In this document: positions 17,314 through 26,057 of the stretch, one piece after another
Numbering within the stretch: the first letter of the stretch is position 1
Layout of the letters: each line of letters begins with the position of its first letter
Origin: Flavobacterium chungbukense
GTDB lineage: Bacteria > Bacteroidota > Bacteroidia > Flavobacteriales > Flavobacteriaceae
DNA length: 64,000 bases
Reading direction: 5' to 3'
NCBI RefSeq assembly: GCF_020805785.1
Contig: NZ_JAJGZV010000006.1
Span: forward strand, 124,001-188,000
The notes under the pieces: generated by a model
What the model was told of the DNA's origin: nothing
Seen by the model: only the letters and a program-made list of their open reading frames with translations
Database searches by the model: none
Made by a program: the position numbers and the translations under genes

Positions 17314-18705
17314 TCACGAACCTATTCCATGGTAAATAAATCCAATTGATTCTAATTGTTTTGCATCTAAAATATTTCTTCCATCGAAAACAAAAGCTGG
17401 TTTATGCATTGAATCGTAAATTTTTTGCCAATCGTAAGTTGTAAATTCATCCCATTCTGTTAAAACAGCAACAGCATGTGCATCTTTACAAGCATCATAA
17501 GCATTATCTAACGCTTCTAAGTAAGAAGAATTTTCTTGACTAGTTCTTGTTTCCAAATAGTCTAAATCGTTAATCATTTTATTTCTTGATACTTTTGGAT
17601 CGTAAACTGAAATCTTAGCTTGTTCGTTTATCAAATCGTCGGCAACATAAATAGCAGCAGATTCTCTTGTATCATTGGTATCTTTTTTGAATGCCCAACC
17701 AAGAAATGCAATCTTTTTATCTGCAACAGTATTATATAATGTTTGAACAATCTTATTAGAAAATCTTCTTTTTTGATGATCATTCATAATGATAACCTGT
17801 TCCCAATAATCTGCCACCTCGCTTAATCCATATGATTTTGCAATGTAAACCAAATTCAAAATGTCTTTTTGAAAACAAGATCCTCCAAAACCAACAGATG
17901 CTTTTAGAAACTTAGCTCCAATTCTGCTGTCCATTCCAATTGCTTTAGCTACTTCAGTCACATTTGCTCCTGTTTTTTCGCATAATTCTGACATCGCGTT
18001 TATTGAGGAAATACGTTGTGCCAGAAAAGCGTTTGCGGTAAGTTTAGATAATTCTGACGACCATACATTTGTTGTTAAGATTAGATCTTTATTGACCCAA
18101 TTTGCATAAACATCGACCAATGCGTTTATCGCCTCTTCACCTTCTGGAGTTGTATCTCCACCAATTAAAATTCTATCTGGTTTTAATAAATCTGTAACAG
18201 CTGTACCTTCGGCTAAAAATTCTGGATTTGATAAAATCTGAAACTGAACTCCGTTTCCAGTATTATCTAATATGCTTTTAATCGCTTCTGCCGTTCTAAC
18301 GGGTAAAGTTGATTTTTCTACTACAATTTTATTTTGTTTTGCAACTCTAGCAATTTGTCTAGCGCATAATTCTATATATTTTAAATCAGCTGCCATTCCT
18401 TTTCCTTTTCCATAAGTTTTGGTTGGCGTATTTACCGAAATAAATATCATTTCTGCTTCATCTATTGCCTTATCAACATCTGTTGAGAAGAACAAGTTTC
18501 GTCCTCTGGCTTCTGAAACAACTTCAGATAGGCCTGGCTCATAAATTGGAATATTTTCTGGATTTGGATCATTCCAATCTGCAATTCTTTGTTCATTTAA
18601 ATCAACAACCGTAACCTGAATATGTGGACATTTTTGAGCAATAATTGCCATTGTAGGTCCGCCAACATATCCTGCACCTATGCAGCAAATTTTTGTAATT
18701 TTCAT
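17314..18705 (-). CDS. ugd: UDP-glucose 6-dehydrogenase
   Basis: This 463-residue enzyme oxidises UDP-glucose to UDP-glucuronate using NAD. The NAD-binding motif is GAGYVGGPTMA near the N-terminus. ISVNTPTKTYGKGKGMAADL and the catalytic cysteine C277 in GFGGSCFQKDILNLVY match the long, animal-like UGDH branch frequent in Bacteroidota. Late motifs WAFKKDTNDTRESAAI and VFDGRNILD support the call. It lies 28 bases after the epimerase gene on the same transcript and would provide acidic sugar for the polysaccharide. Confidence 0.96.
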   Translation of the reverse strand: MKITKICCIGAGYVGGPTMAIIAQKCPHIQVTVVDLNEQRIADWNDPNPENIPIYEPGLSEVVSEARGRNLFFSTDVDKAIDEAEMIFISVNTPTKTYGKGKGMAADLKYIELCARQIARVAKQNKIVVEKSTLPVRTAEAIKSILDNTGNGVQFQILSNPEFLAEGTAVTDLLKPDRILIGGDTTPEGEEAINALVDVYANWVNKDLILTTNVWSSELSKLTANAFLAQRISSINAMSELCEKTGANVTEVAKAIGMDSRIGAKFLKASVGFGGSCFQKDILNLVYIAKSYGLSEVADYWEQVIIMNDHQKRRFSNKIVQTLYNTVADKKIAFLGWAFKKDTNDTRESAAIYVADDLINEQAKISVYDPKVSRNKMINDLDYLETRTSQENSSYLEALDNAYDACKDAHAVAVLTEWDEFTTYDWQKIYDSMHKPAFVFDGRNILDAKQLESIGFIYHGIGS

Positions 18706-18733
18706 TTGATCTATTATTATCTTGATCTTTAAT

Positions 18734-19717
18734 TTATTTTAAATTATTCCAATACCATCCAACTGCTTCTTTCAAACCATCTTGCAAAGAATATTTCGGA
18801 TCATAGCCTAGCATTTTTTTGGCTTTTTCTATACTTGCTAATGAATGAGGAATATCGCCTGCTCTATTTTCTCCATAAACAACTTGCACATCATTTATTT
18901 TCGAATCAAATTCAGATAAGTATTGTTTTAAATATTTCACTAAGTCATTTAATGTATTTCTATCACCAAAAGCCGTATTATAAACAGTATTAATTGCTTC
19001 TGGATTCTGAGAAGTGATTGCCAGTTCATTCATCTGAATTACATTATCAATATAAGTAAAATCACGTGAATAATTTCCATCTCCATTAATCACTGGACTT
19101 TCATAACTCATAAACTGTTTTACAAATTTTGGAATCACCGCTGCGTAGGCTCCATTAGGATCTTGCTTTCTTCCGAAAACATTAAAATAACGAAGTCCAA
19201 TAGTTTCTAATCCATATGTTTTACTGAAAATTTCAGCATACAATTCGTTTACATATTTCGTAATTGCGTAGGGTGATAATGGCTTTCCAATAACTTCTTC
19301 TAGTTTAGGTAATCCTTGTGAATCTCCATAAGTTGAAGAACTAGCGGCGTAAACAAATCGTTTAACTTTAGCATCTCTTGCTGCGGTAAGCATATTTAAA
19401 AATCCGGAAACATTTACGTCATTTGTCGTAATGGGATCTTTTATTGATCTAGGAACTGAACCTAAAGCCGCCTGATGTAAAACGAAATCTACTCCTTCAA
19501 CTGCAAAAGCACAATCGCTAAGATTTCGAATATCACCTTCAATCAATTTAAAATTTGGGTTATCTAGAAAATCTTTCAAATTATGACGATGTCCTGTAGA
19601 AAAATTATCCAGACAAACCACTTTATAACCTAATCCTAAAAAATACTCCGTTAAATTTGAACCAATAAATCCAGCACCTCCGGTAATTAATACCGTACTT
19701 TTTACCACATTTTCCAT
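18734..19717 (-). CDS. UDP-GlcNAc/UDP-GalNAc 4-epimerase (WbpP-like)
   Basis: This 327-residue extended SDR enzyme has GGAGFIG at residues 13-19, then LDNFSTGHRHNL. That motif marks the WbpP/Gne group of UDP-N-acetylhexosamine 4-epimerases. The catalytic YAITK has Y150 and K154. HQAALGSVPRSIKDP, GLRYFNVFGRKQDPNGAYAA and INGDGNYSRDFTYIDN are further family hallmarks. Interconversion of UDP-GlcNAc and UDP-GalNAc would give the substrate for the dehydrogenase at 15203-16492. It lies 10 bases after the Wzc gene. Confidence 0.93.
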   Translation of the reverse strand: MENVVKSTVLITGGAGFIGSNLTEYFLGLGYKVVCLDNFSTGHRHNLKDFLDNPNFKLIEGDIRNLSDCAFAVEGVDFVLHQAALGSVPRSIKDPITTNDVNVSGFLNMLTAARDAKVKRFVYAASSSTYGDSQGLPKLEEVIGKPLSPYAITKYVNELYAEIFSKTYGLETIGLRYFNVFGRKQDPNGAYAAVIPKFVKQFMSYESPVINGDGNYSRDFTYIDNVIQMNELAITSQNPEAINTVYNTAFGDRNTLNDLVKYLKQYLSEFDSKINDVQVVYGENRAGDIPHSLASIEKAKKMLGYDPKYSLQDGLKEAVGWYWNNLK

Positions 19718-19727
19718 TTATTAAAGA

Positions 19728-22181
19728 TTAACGTTTTCTAAATCTATTTACAAGGGTATTCCAAAAACCTAGTTTATTTTCTTCATCATGATAACCATTT
19801 GCATACGCTCCATATCCGTAACCATATCCATATCCGTATCCTGCGCCATATTTTGCTTTATTCTCATAACCATTCAAGACAATACTTACATTTCTTAACT
19901 CACCTCGTTTCATTCTGGTATTTAACAACGTGATCATTTCTTTCTTAGTATAGTTTTGTCTCACAATGTACAATGTGACATCTGCAAATTGATCTAGTTC
20001 TAAAGAATCTGCAACCAAACCAACTGGAGGGGTATCCAAAATTATGTAGTCATATTTTTGCTTCAATTCGTCTATTAACTCTTTCATTGCTTCTCCTAAA
20101 ATAAGCTCTGAAGGATTCGGAGGAATCGGACCTGAGAGAATTACATCTAAATTTGGAATTGTAGTTGAATTTGTTATTTCTTCCAGACTGTTTTGTCTGA
20201 TAAGATAATTAACAACTCCTAAAGAAGAAGTTAACTGAAATTCATCTGCCAGCCTTGGCTTTCTTAAATCTAAACCAACAATTACAGTTTTCTTTTCACT
20301 TAAAGCAAAAACAGTTGCAATATTTATAGAACAAAATGTTTTTCCCTCCCCACTTATTGATGAAGTAATCATTAAAGTTTTTGAACCGTTAACTTGTTGT
20401 TTTTTATACAAAAACTGCAATGAAGAACGAATTCCACGAAAAGCCTCTGATAGTGCGGACTTTGGTTTGTCAAATACAGCTAAACTAATATCGCTTTTAT
20501 TAACACCAATTACACCAAGTAATGGTATTTGAGTTAATTTACTGATATCGTCAGTATTTTGAATTGAATTGTTTATGAAGAAAATACCAAAAACGAACGC
20601 TAATGGAATTAATATTCCTAGAAACAGAGCTAGAATATAATTTGCTGAAGTTTTAGGACCAATTAATCCTCCTCCAATGTCTTTTGCTGGATCTATAAAA
20701 TGAATATCAGACAAATTAGATGCTTTAACTATTTCGGCTTCATTTCTTTTTTGAAGAAACTCTGTGTAAATATTGTCATTTAGATCATATTTACGTTTGA
20801 TTTTCAATAATTCTTGCTGTTCTGCAGGAAGCTTTTTTACCGTGCTTTCAGCTTGACCTAGTTTAGCATTAACCATTGACAAATCAGAAATCAATGATAC
20901 TTTTGCTGAAGCAATATTTTCTTGGAGCACATTTTTTATGGCTACCATTTGATTATCAAAATCTTTAAATATTTTTTCACTTTTTACTGCATAAGCCATT
21001 TCTGATCTTTGAGTAGAAAGCGCTATCAATTTTGAAATGTTCGCTACGATATTTGGATCTTCAATTCCTGCCACTGATGGCGCAGGAAGTCTTGAATAAT
21101 CCGTACTGCTATTCAAATAGGCTTTTAGTGAATTGTAGTAGGCTATTTTTCGAGTAATCTCATCTTTTTCAACATCAAAATTCATTATTTTTTCAGAAAC
21201 CTTAGCTCCTCCATCTTCAATTTGATAAATATTTTTATCTTTTTGAAATGTTTTAAGTTCATTTCCTGTTTGCTTTAATTGCGATTCCATGGCAACCAAA
21301 GTACTGTCAATAAACCTAATAGTATTTGTCGCAAATTGATTTTTTCCATCAAGCTGAATTTTAATAAGCATTTTTACAGTCGAATTCAAATACTCAACCA
21401 TTCTTGCCTTGTTTCCTCCCTGCATCGACAAAGTTAATATTGAACCACCATTTTTATCACTATCAACACCTATGCCTCTGTAGCCAGAAACGGTTCCATC
21501 AAAATCATTAAATCTAACAAAGTATTCTTTTCCTTTATAAAAACCAGGATTATCAGTTATTTGTAATTTCCAATTTAAAAAAGGCAACTCAACGTGTTCT
21601 CCAACTTTATACGTTTTTGAGAAATCTCCAAGCTGAACAGAAGTATTACTGTATGTATTGGTACTATAAGTTAAAACTGAAACAGAATTACTTTCAAAAG
21701 GAATACTAATTTGATACTCATTTTCGCTTAAAAACTTAATTTTTATTAATGTTCCAGCAATTTGTCCTTTTGATTTATCAATATCTACAAAAAAAGGCAC
21801 CGATCCATAAGAGTCTATAAAATTATATTTCCCTTGTTCTAAGTAATCAATATAATATTGTAGTTTATCTACAACCAACTCGTTATGAGATCTTGATTTA
21901 AGAATTGTCGAAATCCCATTGACCTGATCCGACACTCCTCCCCAATTGAAAACCAAACTTGTATTAGAAGTAAAGAATGGATTACTTTCTTCTTTAATAG
22001 AAACCATAGTCTGCATTGCGTAAACTTTTTCTTTACGAATGTTTATTTGATACGCAATTGTAAATGATATTATCAAACTGATTAAAAACCATTTCCAATA
22101 GCTAATAATCTTCAATAAAAGGCCTTTAAAATCAAAATTGGCATGATTTTCAAAAATGGAAAAATCTTTAATATCTAACAT
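19728..22181 (-). CDS. wzc: Wzc-type polysaccharide co-polymerase and BY-kinase
   Basis: This 817-residue inner-membrane protein fuses a Wzz-like periplasmic region to a cytoplasmic tyrosine kinase. Membrane segments lie near residues 28-45 and 513-535. A coiled-coil region at about 280-480 lies between them. The kinase has Walker A SGEGKT with K614, Walker A' VGLDLRKPR and Walker B YIILDTPPVGL. The C-terminal tail holds eight tyrosines, mostly as YG repeats (about residues 784-803), the autophosphorylation cluster of BY-kinases. Cycles of phosphorylation control capsule polymerisation and export with Wza, encoded 12 bases upstream. Confidence 0.95.
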   Translation of the reverse strand: MLDIKDFSIFENHANFDFKGLLLKIISYWKWFLISLIISFTIAYQINIRKEKVYAMQTMVSIKEESNPFFTSNTSLVFNWGGVSDQVNGISTILKSRSHNELVVDKLQYYIDYLEQGKYNFIDSYGSVPFFVDIDKSKGQIAGTLIKIKFLSENEYQISIPFESNSVSVLTYSTNTYSNTSVQLGDFSKTYKVGEHVELPFLNWKLQITDNPGFYKGKEYFVRFNDFDGTVSGYRGIGVDSDKNGGSILTLSMQGGNKARMVEYLNSTVKMLIKIQLDGKNQFATNTIRFIDSTLVAMESQLKQTGNELKTFQKDKNIYQIEDGGAKVSEKIMNFDVEKDEITRKIAYYNSLKAYLNSSTDYSRLPAPSVAGIEDPNIVANISKLIALSTQRSEMAYAVKSEKIFKDFDNQMVAIKNVLQENIASAKVSLISDLSMVNAKLGQAESTVKKLPAEQQELLKIKRKYDLNDNIYTEFLQKRNEAEIVKASNLSDIHFIDPAKDIGGGLIGPKTSANYILALFLGILIPLAFVFGIFFINNSIQNTDDISKLTQIPLLGVIGVNKSDISLAVFDKPKSALSEAFRGIRSSLQFLYKKQQVNGSKTLMITSSISGEGKTFCSINIATVFALSEKKTVIVGLDLRKPRLADEFQLTSSLGVVNYLIRQNSLEEITNSTTIPNLDVILSGPIPPNPSELILGEAMKELIDELKQKYDYIILDTPPVGLVADSLELDQFADVTLYIVRQNYTKKEMITLLNTRMKRGELRNVSIVLNGYENKAKYGAGYGYGYGYGYGAYANGYHDEENKLGFWNTLVNRFRKR

Positions 22182-22193
22182 TTTTCAAATCTT

Positions 22194-22985
22194 TTAATTT
22201 TTTATAATAAAGTAAACCGTTGTAGCTAAAGACAATAATGTTATAATTGTACCAATTGACTGGATTCCAGTTTGACCGGTACCCCAAGTTTTCTGTCTTA
22301 ATGGCTTTACATAGATGTAATCGTTCGGCTGTAAATAGTAATAAGGAGATTTCATAACATTGCGATCGGTTAGATCAATATCATGCATCTGAACCCCAGT
22401 TGGAGTCTGACGAATTATAGTTACTTCTTTTCTGTTACCAACTGCTGTTATATCGCCTGAATTAGCAACAGCTTCCAAAATAGTTACATTATCTTTAAAT
22501 AATGTCTTGGTTCCTGTTTGCCCAACTTCTCCGTTAATAGTGTATCTAAAACCAGCTAGTTTTACAGTAACAAAGATATTTGCCTCAGTTTTAAAATATT
22601 CTTCAAGTAATTTTTTTTCAATTATTACCCTCACTTCTTCAAGTGTATAACCAATAACATTTATTTCTCCTAAAATTGGCACTCTGATATTTCCATGATC
22701 ATCAATTGTAAATCCTTCAAAATACAAAGTAGACTCAGACTTACCTCCCGCGGTCCCAACGTTTGTAGTATTAAAAATAGAAACCAGCTTCGGGTCAATA
22801 GCCTTAATATCAATACTCAAAACATCATTTATTTGTAATCGATAGGGCTTACTTTCTACTGAAGCAATTGTATTTTGCTCACTCGAAGTGTTTTTGTCTT
22901 GAAGATAAACCATATCTTTCATCGGTATACATGAAGTAAATAATACCGAAATTAATAACAATAAATAAAAACTGTTTTTTGTCAT
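22194..22985 (-). CDS. wza: Wza-like polysaccharide export lipoprotein
   Basis: This 263-residue outer-membrane protein has a lipoprotein signal peptide with the lipid-bearing cysteine at C19 (SVLFTSC). A Poly_export domain starts at about residue 48 (YRLQINDVLSIDIKAIDP), an SLBB domain follows (GFRYTINGEVGQTGT), and a C-terminal hydrophobic helix ends the protein (IGTIITLLSLATTVYFII). It is normal in size for Bacteroidota Wza. It should form the outer-membrane export channel with the Wzc kinase next to it. It is the first gene of the upstream capsule transcript, with a -7 box 17 bases before its ATG. Confidence 0.94.
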   Translation of the reverse strand: MTKNSFYLLLLISVLFTSCIPMKDMVYLQDKNTSSEQNTIASVESKPYRLQINDVLSIDIKAIDPKLVSIFNTTNVGTAGGKSESTLYFEGFTIDDHGNIRVPILGEINVIGYTLEEVRVIIEKKLLEEYFKTEANIFVTVKLAGFRYTINGEVGQTGTKTLFKDNVTILEAVANSGDITAVGNRKEVTIIRQTPTGVQMHDIDLTDRNVMKSPYYYLQPNDYIYVKPLRQKTWGTGQTGIQSIGTIITLLSLATTVYFIIKN

Positions 22986-23001
22986 CAGTCAAATTTTATA
23001 G

Positions 23002-23009
23002 CAAATATA
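23002..23009 (-). promoter_or_regulatory. -7 box of the wza-wzc transcript
   Basis: TATATTTG on the minus strand is a perfect TANNTTTG box 16 bases from the wza ATG. No TTG is found at 19-21 bases upstream, so the -33 element is imperfect. recR ends about 50 bases upstream, and no terminator was seen between the two genes, so read-through from recR is possible. Confidence 0.55.
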
Positions 23010-23057
23010 GTTTTTCTCTAATTGCTTAGAAAAACCTAAATTTTATTTGGGGTTTAG

Positions 23058-23678
23058 TTAATTATTTTTAAACGTTTTTTCAAAAGGAACTCGATGAAGA
23101 ATACTTCTTCCCAAAGTAACTTCGTCTGCATATTCTAATTCATCACCAACAGATATTCCTCTTGCAATTGTTGAGATAATAATTTCAGAACCTGCAATTT
23201 GTTTATAGATATAAAAATTGGTTGTGTCGCCTTCCATAGTAGAGCTTAATGCAAAAATAATTTCAGCTACTTTTCCTGATTTAACTTTATCTACCAAACT
23301 TGAAATATTTAATTGGTTTGGACCTACACCTTCAATCGGCGAAATTTTGCCACCCAAAACATGGTAAATGCCTTTATATTGCCCCGTGTTTTCAATCGCC
23401 ATTACATCTCGAATATCCTCAACAATACATATGGTCTCGTGGTTTCTAGCTTTATTGGCACATATTTCGCAAATTTTTGTATCTGAAATATTGTGACAGC
23501 TTTCGCAAAACTTAATATCCTCACGCATATTTATTAAAGCCTGAGACAGAAAAGAAGTTTGTTCCTTTGGTTGTTTTAATAAATGAAGAACTAAACGAAG
23601 TGCCGTACGTTTACCTATACCAGGCAATTGAGACATTTCGTTAACCGCTTTTTCAATTAGTTTTGATGAAAATTCCAT
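23058..23678 (-). CDS. recR: Recombination mediator protein RecR
   Basis: This 206-residue cytoplasmic protein acts with RecO and RecF to load RecA at gapped DNA. It has an N-terminal helix-hairpin-helix (about residues 10-38, MSQLPGIGKRTALRL). A four-cysteine zinc finger (C58, C61, C70, C73) follows, then a Toprim domain with CIVEDIRDVMAIE and a late R-rich segment. Size and order are normal. A TACTTTTG box lies five bases before the ATG, so the mRNA may be leaderless. It is unrelated to the capsule genes downstream. Confidence 0.97.
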   Translation of the reverse strand: MEFSSKLIEKAVNEMSQLPGIGKRTALRLVLHLLKQPKEQTSFLSQALINMREDIKFCESCHNISDTKICEICANKARNHETICIVEDIRDVMAIENTGQYKGIYHVLGGKISPIEGVGPNQLNISSLVDKVKSGKVAEIIFALSSTMEGDTTNFYIYKQIAGSEIIISTIARGISVGDELEYADEVTLGRSILHRVPFEKTFKNN

Positions 23679-23683
23679 GACGA

Positions 23684-23691
23684 CAAAAGTA
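23684..23691 (-). promoter_or_regulatory. -7 box of recR, predicting a leaderless mRNA
   Basis: TACTTTTG on the minus strand ends five bases before the recR ATG. Since transcription normally starts about five to seven bases after this box, the mRNA would begin at or next to the A of the start codon. No clear -33 TTG is present. Confidence 0.5.
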
Positions 23692-23807
23692 ATACTTTTA
23701 ATGGTTTAGCCCACATGATGGCAATTAATTTCAATGTTTATTACCATTACTGACTTATTCTTAAAAGTCGAATTACAAATTATCAATTAAATAAACTTTT
23801 CTATGTT

Positions 23808-24182
23808 CTAATATTGGCTTGTAGCTAATAAAACCAAGGTACAAGCGACTTCAATCTTAATATCATTTAACTCTAACAACTGGTAGAATTCTGGATTTTC
23901 TGTACCAGGATTAAAGATTACCCTTTTAGGCTGCGCTTCAATGATATAATTATAATAATCTCGCTGGCGTGCAGGATTAAGATATAAAGTAATTGTGTCA
24001 ATATTTTTTACTGGTATTGCTTTAGTCTGAATTTTTACCCCAGCGACCTCTCCTACTTTTTGACCTATAGCCAAAACAGAATGACCTTTTCCAACTAACA
24101 TATTTACTGCTCTATAAGAATAACGCTCTGGATTTGTAGATGCTCCTATAACTAATGTTTTTTTACTTTTCATTTTTTTCAT
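23808..24182 (-). CDS. CoA-binding domain protein
   Basis: This 124-residue protein is a single Rossmann-like CoA-binding domain (KKTLVIGASTNPERYSYRAV, then GHSVLAIG and late VIFNPGTENPE), the YccU/succinyl-CoA-ligase-like fold. Many Bacteroidota have this small stand-alone protein and its function is not known. A second in-frame ATG three codons in (MKSKK) is as likely a start as the first, because a TACTTTTG box lies eight bases before the first ATG. It is divergent from marC. Confidence 0.85.
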   Translation of the reverse strand: MKKMKSKKTLVIGASTNPERYSYRAVNMLVGKGHSVLAIGQKVGEVAGVKIQTKAIPVKNIDTITLYLNPARQRDYYNYIIEAQPKRVIFNPGTENPEFYQLLELNDIKIEVACTLVLLATSQY

Positions 24183-24190
24183 TTAGATTG

Positions 24191-24198
24191 CAAAAGTA
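24191..24198 (-). promoter_or_regulatory. -7 box of the CoA-binding protein gene
   Basis: TACTTTTG on the minus strand matches TANNTTTG and lies eight bases before the first ATG of the gene. Transcription starting about five bases later would leave almost no leader before the first ATG and about twelve bases before the second. No -33 TTG is seen at the usual spacing. Confidence 0.45.
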
Positions 24199-24326
24199 AT
24201 CAAAAAGTAGCATTTTAACCTATGTGTTTGATTCATAATCCGTAACATTCAAAAACATTATCCTAACATTATTTCGTTTAAAAACCTCAAAAATTAATTA
24301 CTTTTACTTTATTAACCCCAATTTAT

Positions 24327-24953
24327 ATGGAATTATTCATTTACTTATTTGCTGCGTTGTTTTCAGTATTAAACCCAATTGGAACTGTCCCTATTTTCGT
24401 CGGATTAACCCAACATGATTCACAAAAAGAGAGATCTAGAATTTCTCTTTGGACCGCTATTAATGTTTTTATCATACTGCTAGTCTCTTATTTTATTGGA
24501 CAATATGTTTTAACTTTTTTTGGCATTAGTATTGACGCCTTAAGAATTGCAGGTGGAATTGTAATCGTAAATTCTGGTTTTTCTTTGCTTTCTGGAAAAT
24601 TCAATAAAAAACGGGGAATCAATAAGAAGATTGAAAATGAGGCACAGCAACGAAACGATATTGCCCTTACACCTTTAGCAATTCCGATGTTGGCTGGTCC
24701 AGGGTCGATGTCTCTTTTAATTGCTTTTTACCAAGAGCATCATGAATTGAATGAAATCATAATTTCTTCATTAGCAATTCTTGCTATTGCAGTTGCAATT
24801 TTTGCTATTTTAAAAAGTGCTCATTATTTAGCTAGAATTTTAGGTGCATCTGGAATTGTTGCTATTTCCAGAATTGTTGGTTTTATTGTGATCTCAATTG
24901 GTATTCAGTATATTGTAAGTGCACTTGTAAATATCATCAAAGGAAATTTCTAA
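24327..24953 (+). CDS. MarC family integral membrane protein
   Basis: This 208-residue protein has about six membrane segments and the MarC/YchE/YhgN signature. It starts LFIYLFAALFSVLNPIGTVPIF, and the second half has LTPLAIPMLAGPGSMSLLIA, an internal repeat of the NP/P-rich first segment. MarC proteins were once linked to multiple antibiotic resistance, a link later withdrawn, and their substrate is unknown. The gene stands alone on the plus strand between two minus-strand genes and ends at a shared bidirectional terminator. Confidence 0.92.
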   Translation: MELFIYLFAALFSVLNPIGTVPIFVGLTQHDSQKERSRISLWTAINVFIILLVSYFIGQYVLTFFGISIDALRIAGGIVIVNSGFSLLSGKFNKKRGINKKIENEAQQRNDIALTPLAIPMLAGPGSMSLLIAFYQEHHELNEIIISSLAILAIAVAIFAILKSAHYLARILGASGIVAISRIVGFIVISIGIQYIVSALVNIIKGNF

Positions 24954-24965
24954 CGTCATACCTCC

Positions 24966-25016
24966 TTAAAAAAGAAAGGGATAAAATCATATTGTGATTT
25001 TATCCCTTTCTTTTTA
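24966..25016. terminator. Bidirectional terminator between marC and ctlX
   Basis: A perfect 19-bp inverted repeat (24971-24989 with 24995-25013, five-base loop) has an A-run on its left and a T-run on its right. It can therefore end both marC from the left and ctlX from the right, the two convergent genes. Confidence 0.9.
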
Positions 25017-25031
25017 TTAAATATTTTTATT

Positions 25032-25967
25032 TTAAGTTCTTGGCAAAAAAACTTCAGCCATCATACATCTGGCGCTTCCACCACCGCAAGCTTCAATAGT
25101 ATCGAGACTTGAGCTTAAAATTTCTGCATGATTTTCTAACTGAGCAATTTGTTTCGCAGTTAAACTTTGATGAGCAGCTGCACTCATAACAATATATCGT
25201 TTATCATCTTTTCCTCTAACTTCAAGCATATTTCCTGCAAAATTATTTACTTGTGCTTCTGTTATTAGCACTATTTCCTTTCCGTCTTGTTTAAGATTAT
25301 CCAAAACCATTTTGCGTTCTTTTTTATCATCGATGGAATCTGCACAAATTACAGCAAAAGTTTCCCCTAGACACATCATCACATTCGTATGATAAATCAA
25401 TTTACGTTCTCCATCGACAGTTTGAAAAGCTTCAAAAATAACTGGAGCATAATCAAAATCTTCGCAGAATTCTATAAATAATTCTTCATCTGCTCTTGGA
25501 GAAAGTGCACAATATGCTTTTCCGTTAGCTCTGTCTAACAGTAAACTTCCTGTTCCTTCTAAGAAAATGCCATCTTCTTCTGCAGAAGTATAGTCCATAA
25601 TATTAGCAATTTCAAATCCTTTTTCTTCCAAAGTATCCAAAATATCTTCACGACGTTCCTGACGACGATTTTCTGCAAACATGGGATAAAGAGCTACATC
25701 ACCATTCTCATGAAATGAAACCCAGTTATTTGGAAAAATACTATCCGGAGTATCTGTTTCTAAATTATCTTCAACTACAGTAACATCAACACCAACTGCT
25801 CTTAATTTTTCTACAAAAGTATCAAATTCCTGTTGCGCTTTAGCATTAACCGTACTTGGCAAAAGTCCGTCTAAAACTTTTTGATAATAATTATTTACCG
25901 CTGTCTGTTCATTCATTCTGAATGCAACTGGACGAATCATTACGATAGCATTAGTTGTTTGTTTCAT
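25032..25967 (-). CDS. ctlX: Arginine deiminase-related hydrolase (CtlX type)
   Basis: This 311-residue enzyme belongs to the amidinotransferase (guanidino-modifying) superfamily. It has FPNNWVSFH, a central FLEGTGSLLLDR, a histidine in IYHTNVMM and the C-terminal catalytic cysteine C301 in GGGSARCMMAEVF. Proteins of this shape are called citrulline utilisation hydrolase CtlX in automatic annotation, and the natural substrate in flavobacteria is unsettled. A related hydrolase is directly upstream, with an imperfect palindrome in the gap. It ends at a strong bidirectional terminator. Confidence 0.85.
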   Translation of the reverse strand: MKQTTNAIVMIRPVAFRMNEQTAVNNYYQKVLDGLLPSTVNAKAQQEFDTFVEKLRAVGVDVTVVEDNLETDTPDSIFPNNWVSFHENGDVALYPMFAENRRQERREDILDTLEEKGFEIANIMDYTSAEEDGIFLEGTGSLLLDRANGKAYCALSPRADEELFIEFCEDFDYAPVIFEAFQTVDGERKLIYHTNVMMCLGETFAVICADSIDDKKERKMVLDNLKQDGKEIVLITEAQVNNFAGNMLEVRGKDDKRYIVMSAAAHQSLTAKQIAQLENHAEILSSSLDTIEACGGGSARCMMAEVFLPRT

Positions 25968-25988
25968 TTTTTATATTCTTTTTTTATT

Positions 25989-26047
25989 CAAGTTTAAGTT
26001 TCAGGTTTCAAGTTTTTAGAAAACGTGAACCCTGAAACTTGAAACTC
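25989..26047 (-). repeat. Imperfect palindrome between the two amidinotransferase-fold genes
   Basis: Two AT-rich arms built from GTTTCA-type units face each other. For example AGTTTCAGG (25999-26005 region) pairs with CCTGAAACT (26031-26039), and GTTTCAAG pairs with CTTGAAAC. Together they could form a hairpin of about 17 bp with one mismatch and a G-U pair. No clear U-tract follows, so it looks more like a dispersed intergenic hairpin than a strong terminator. Confidence 0.5.
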
Positions 26048-26057
26048 AAAAACTATT

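Noticed and set aside
24296..24306. TACTTTTA upstream of marC as a -7 box
   Set aside because: It lacks the final G of TANNTTTG and there is no TTG at the right distance, so it was not listed as a promoter.
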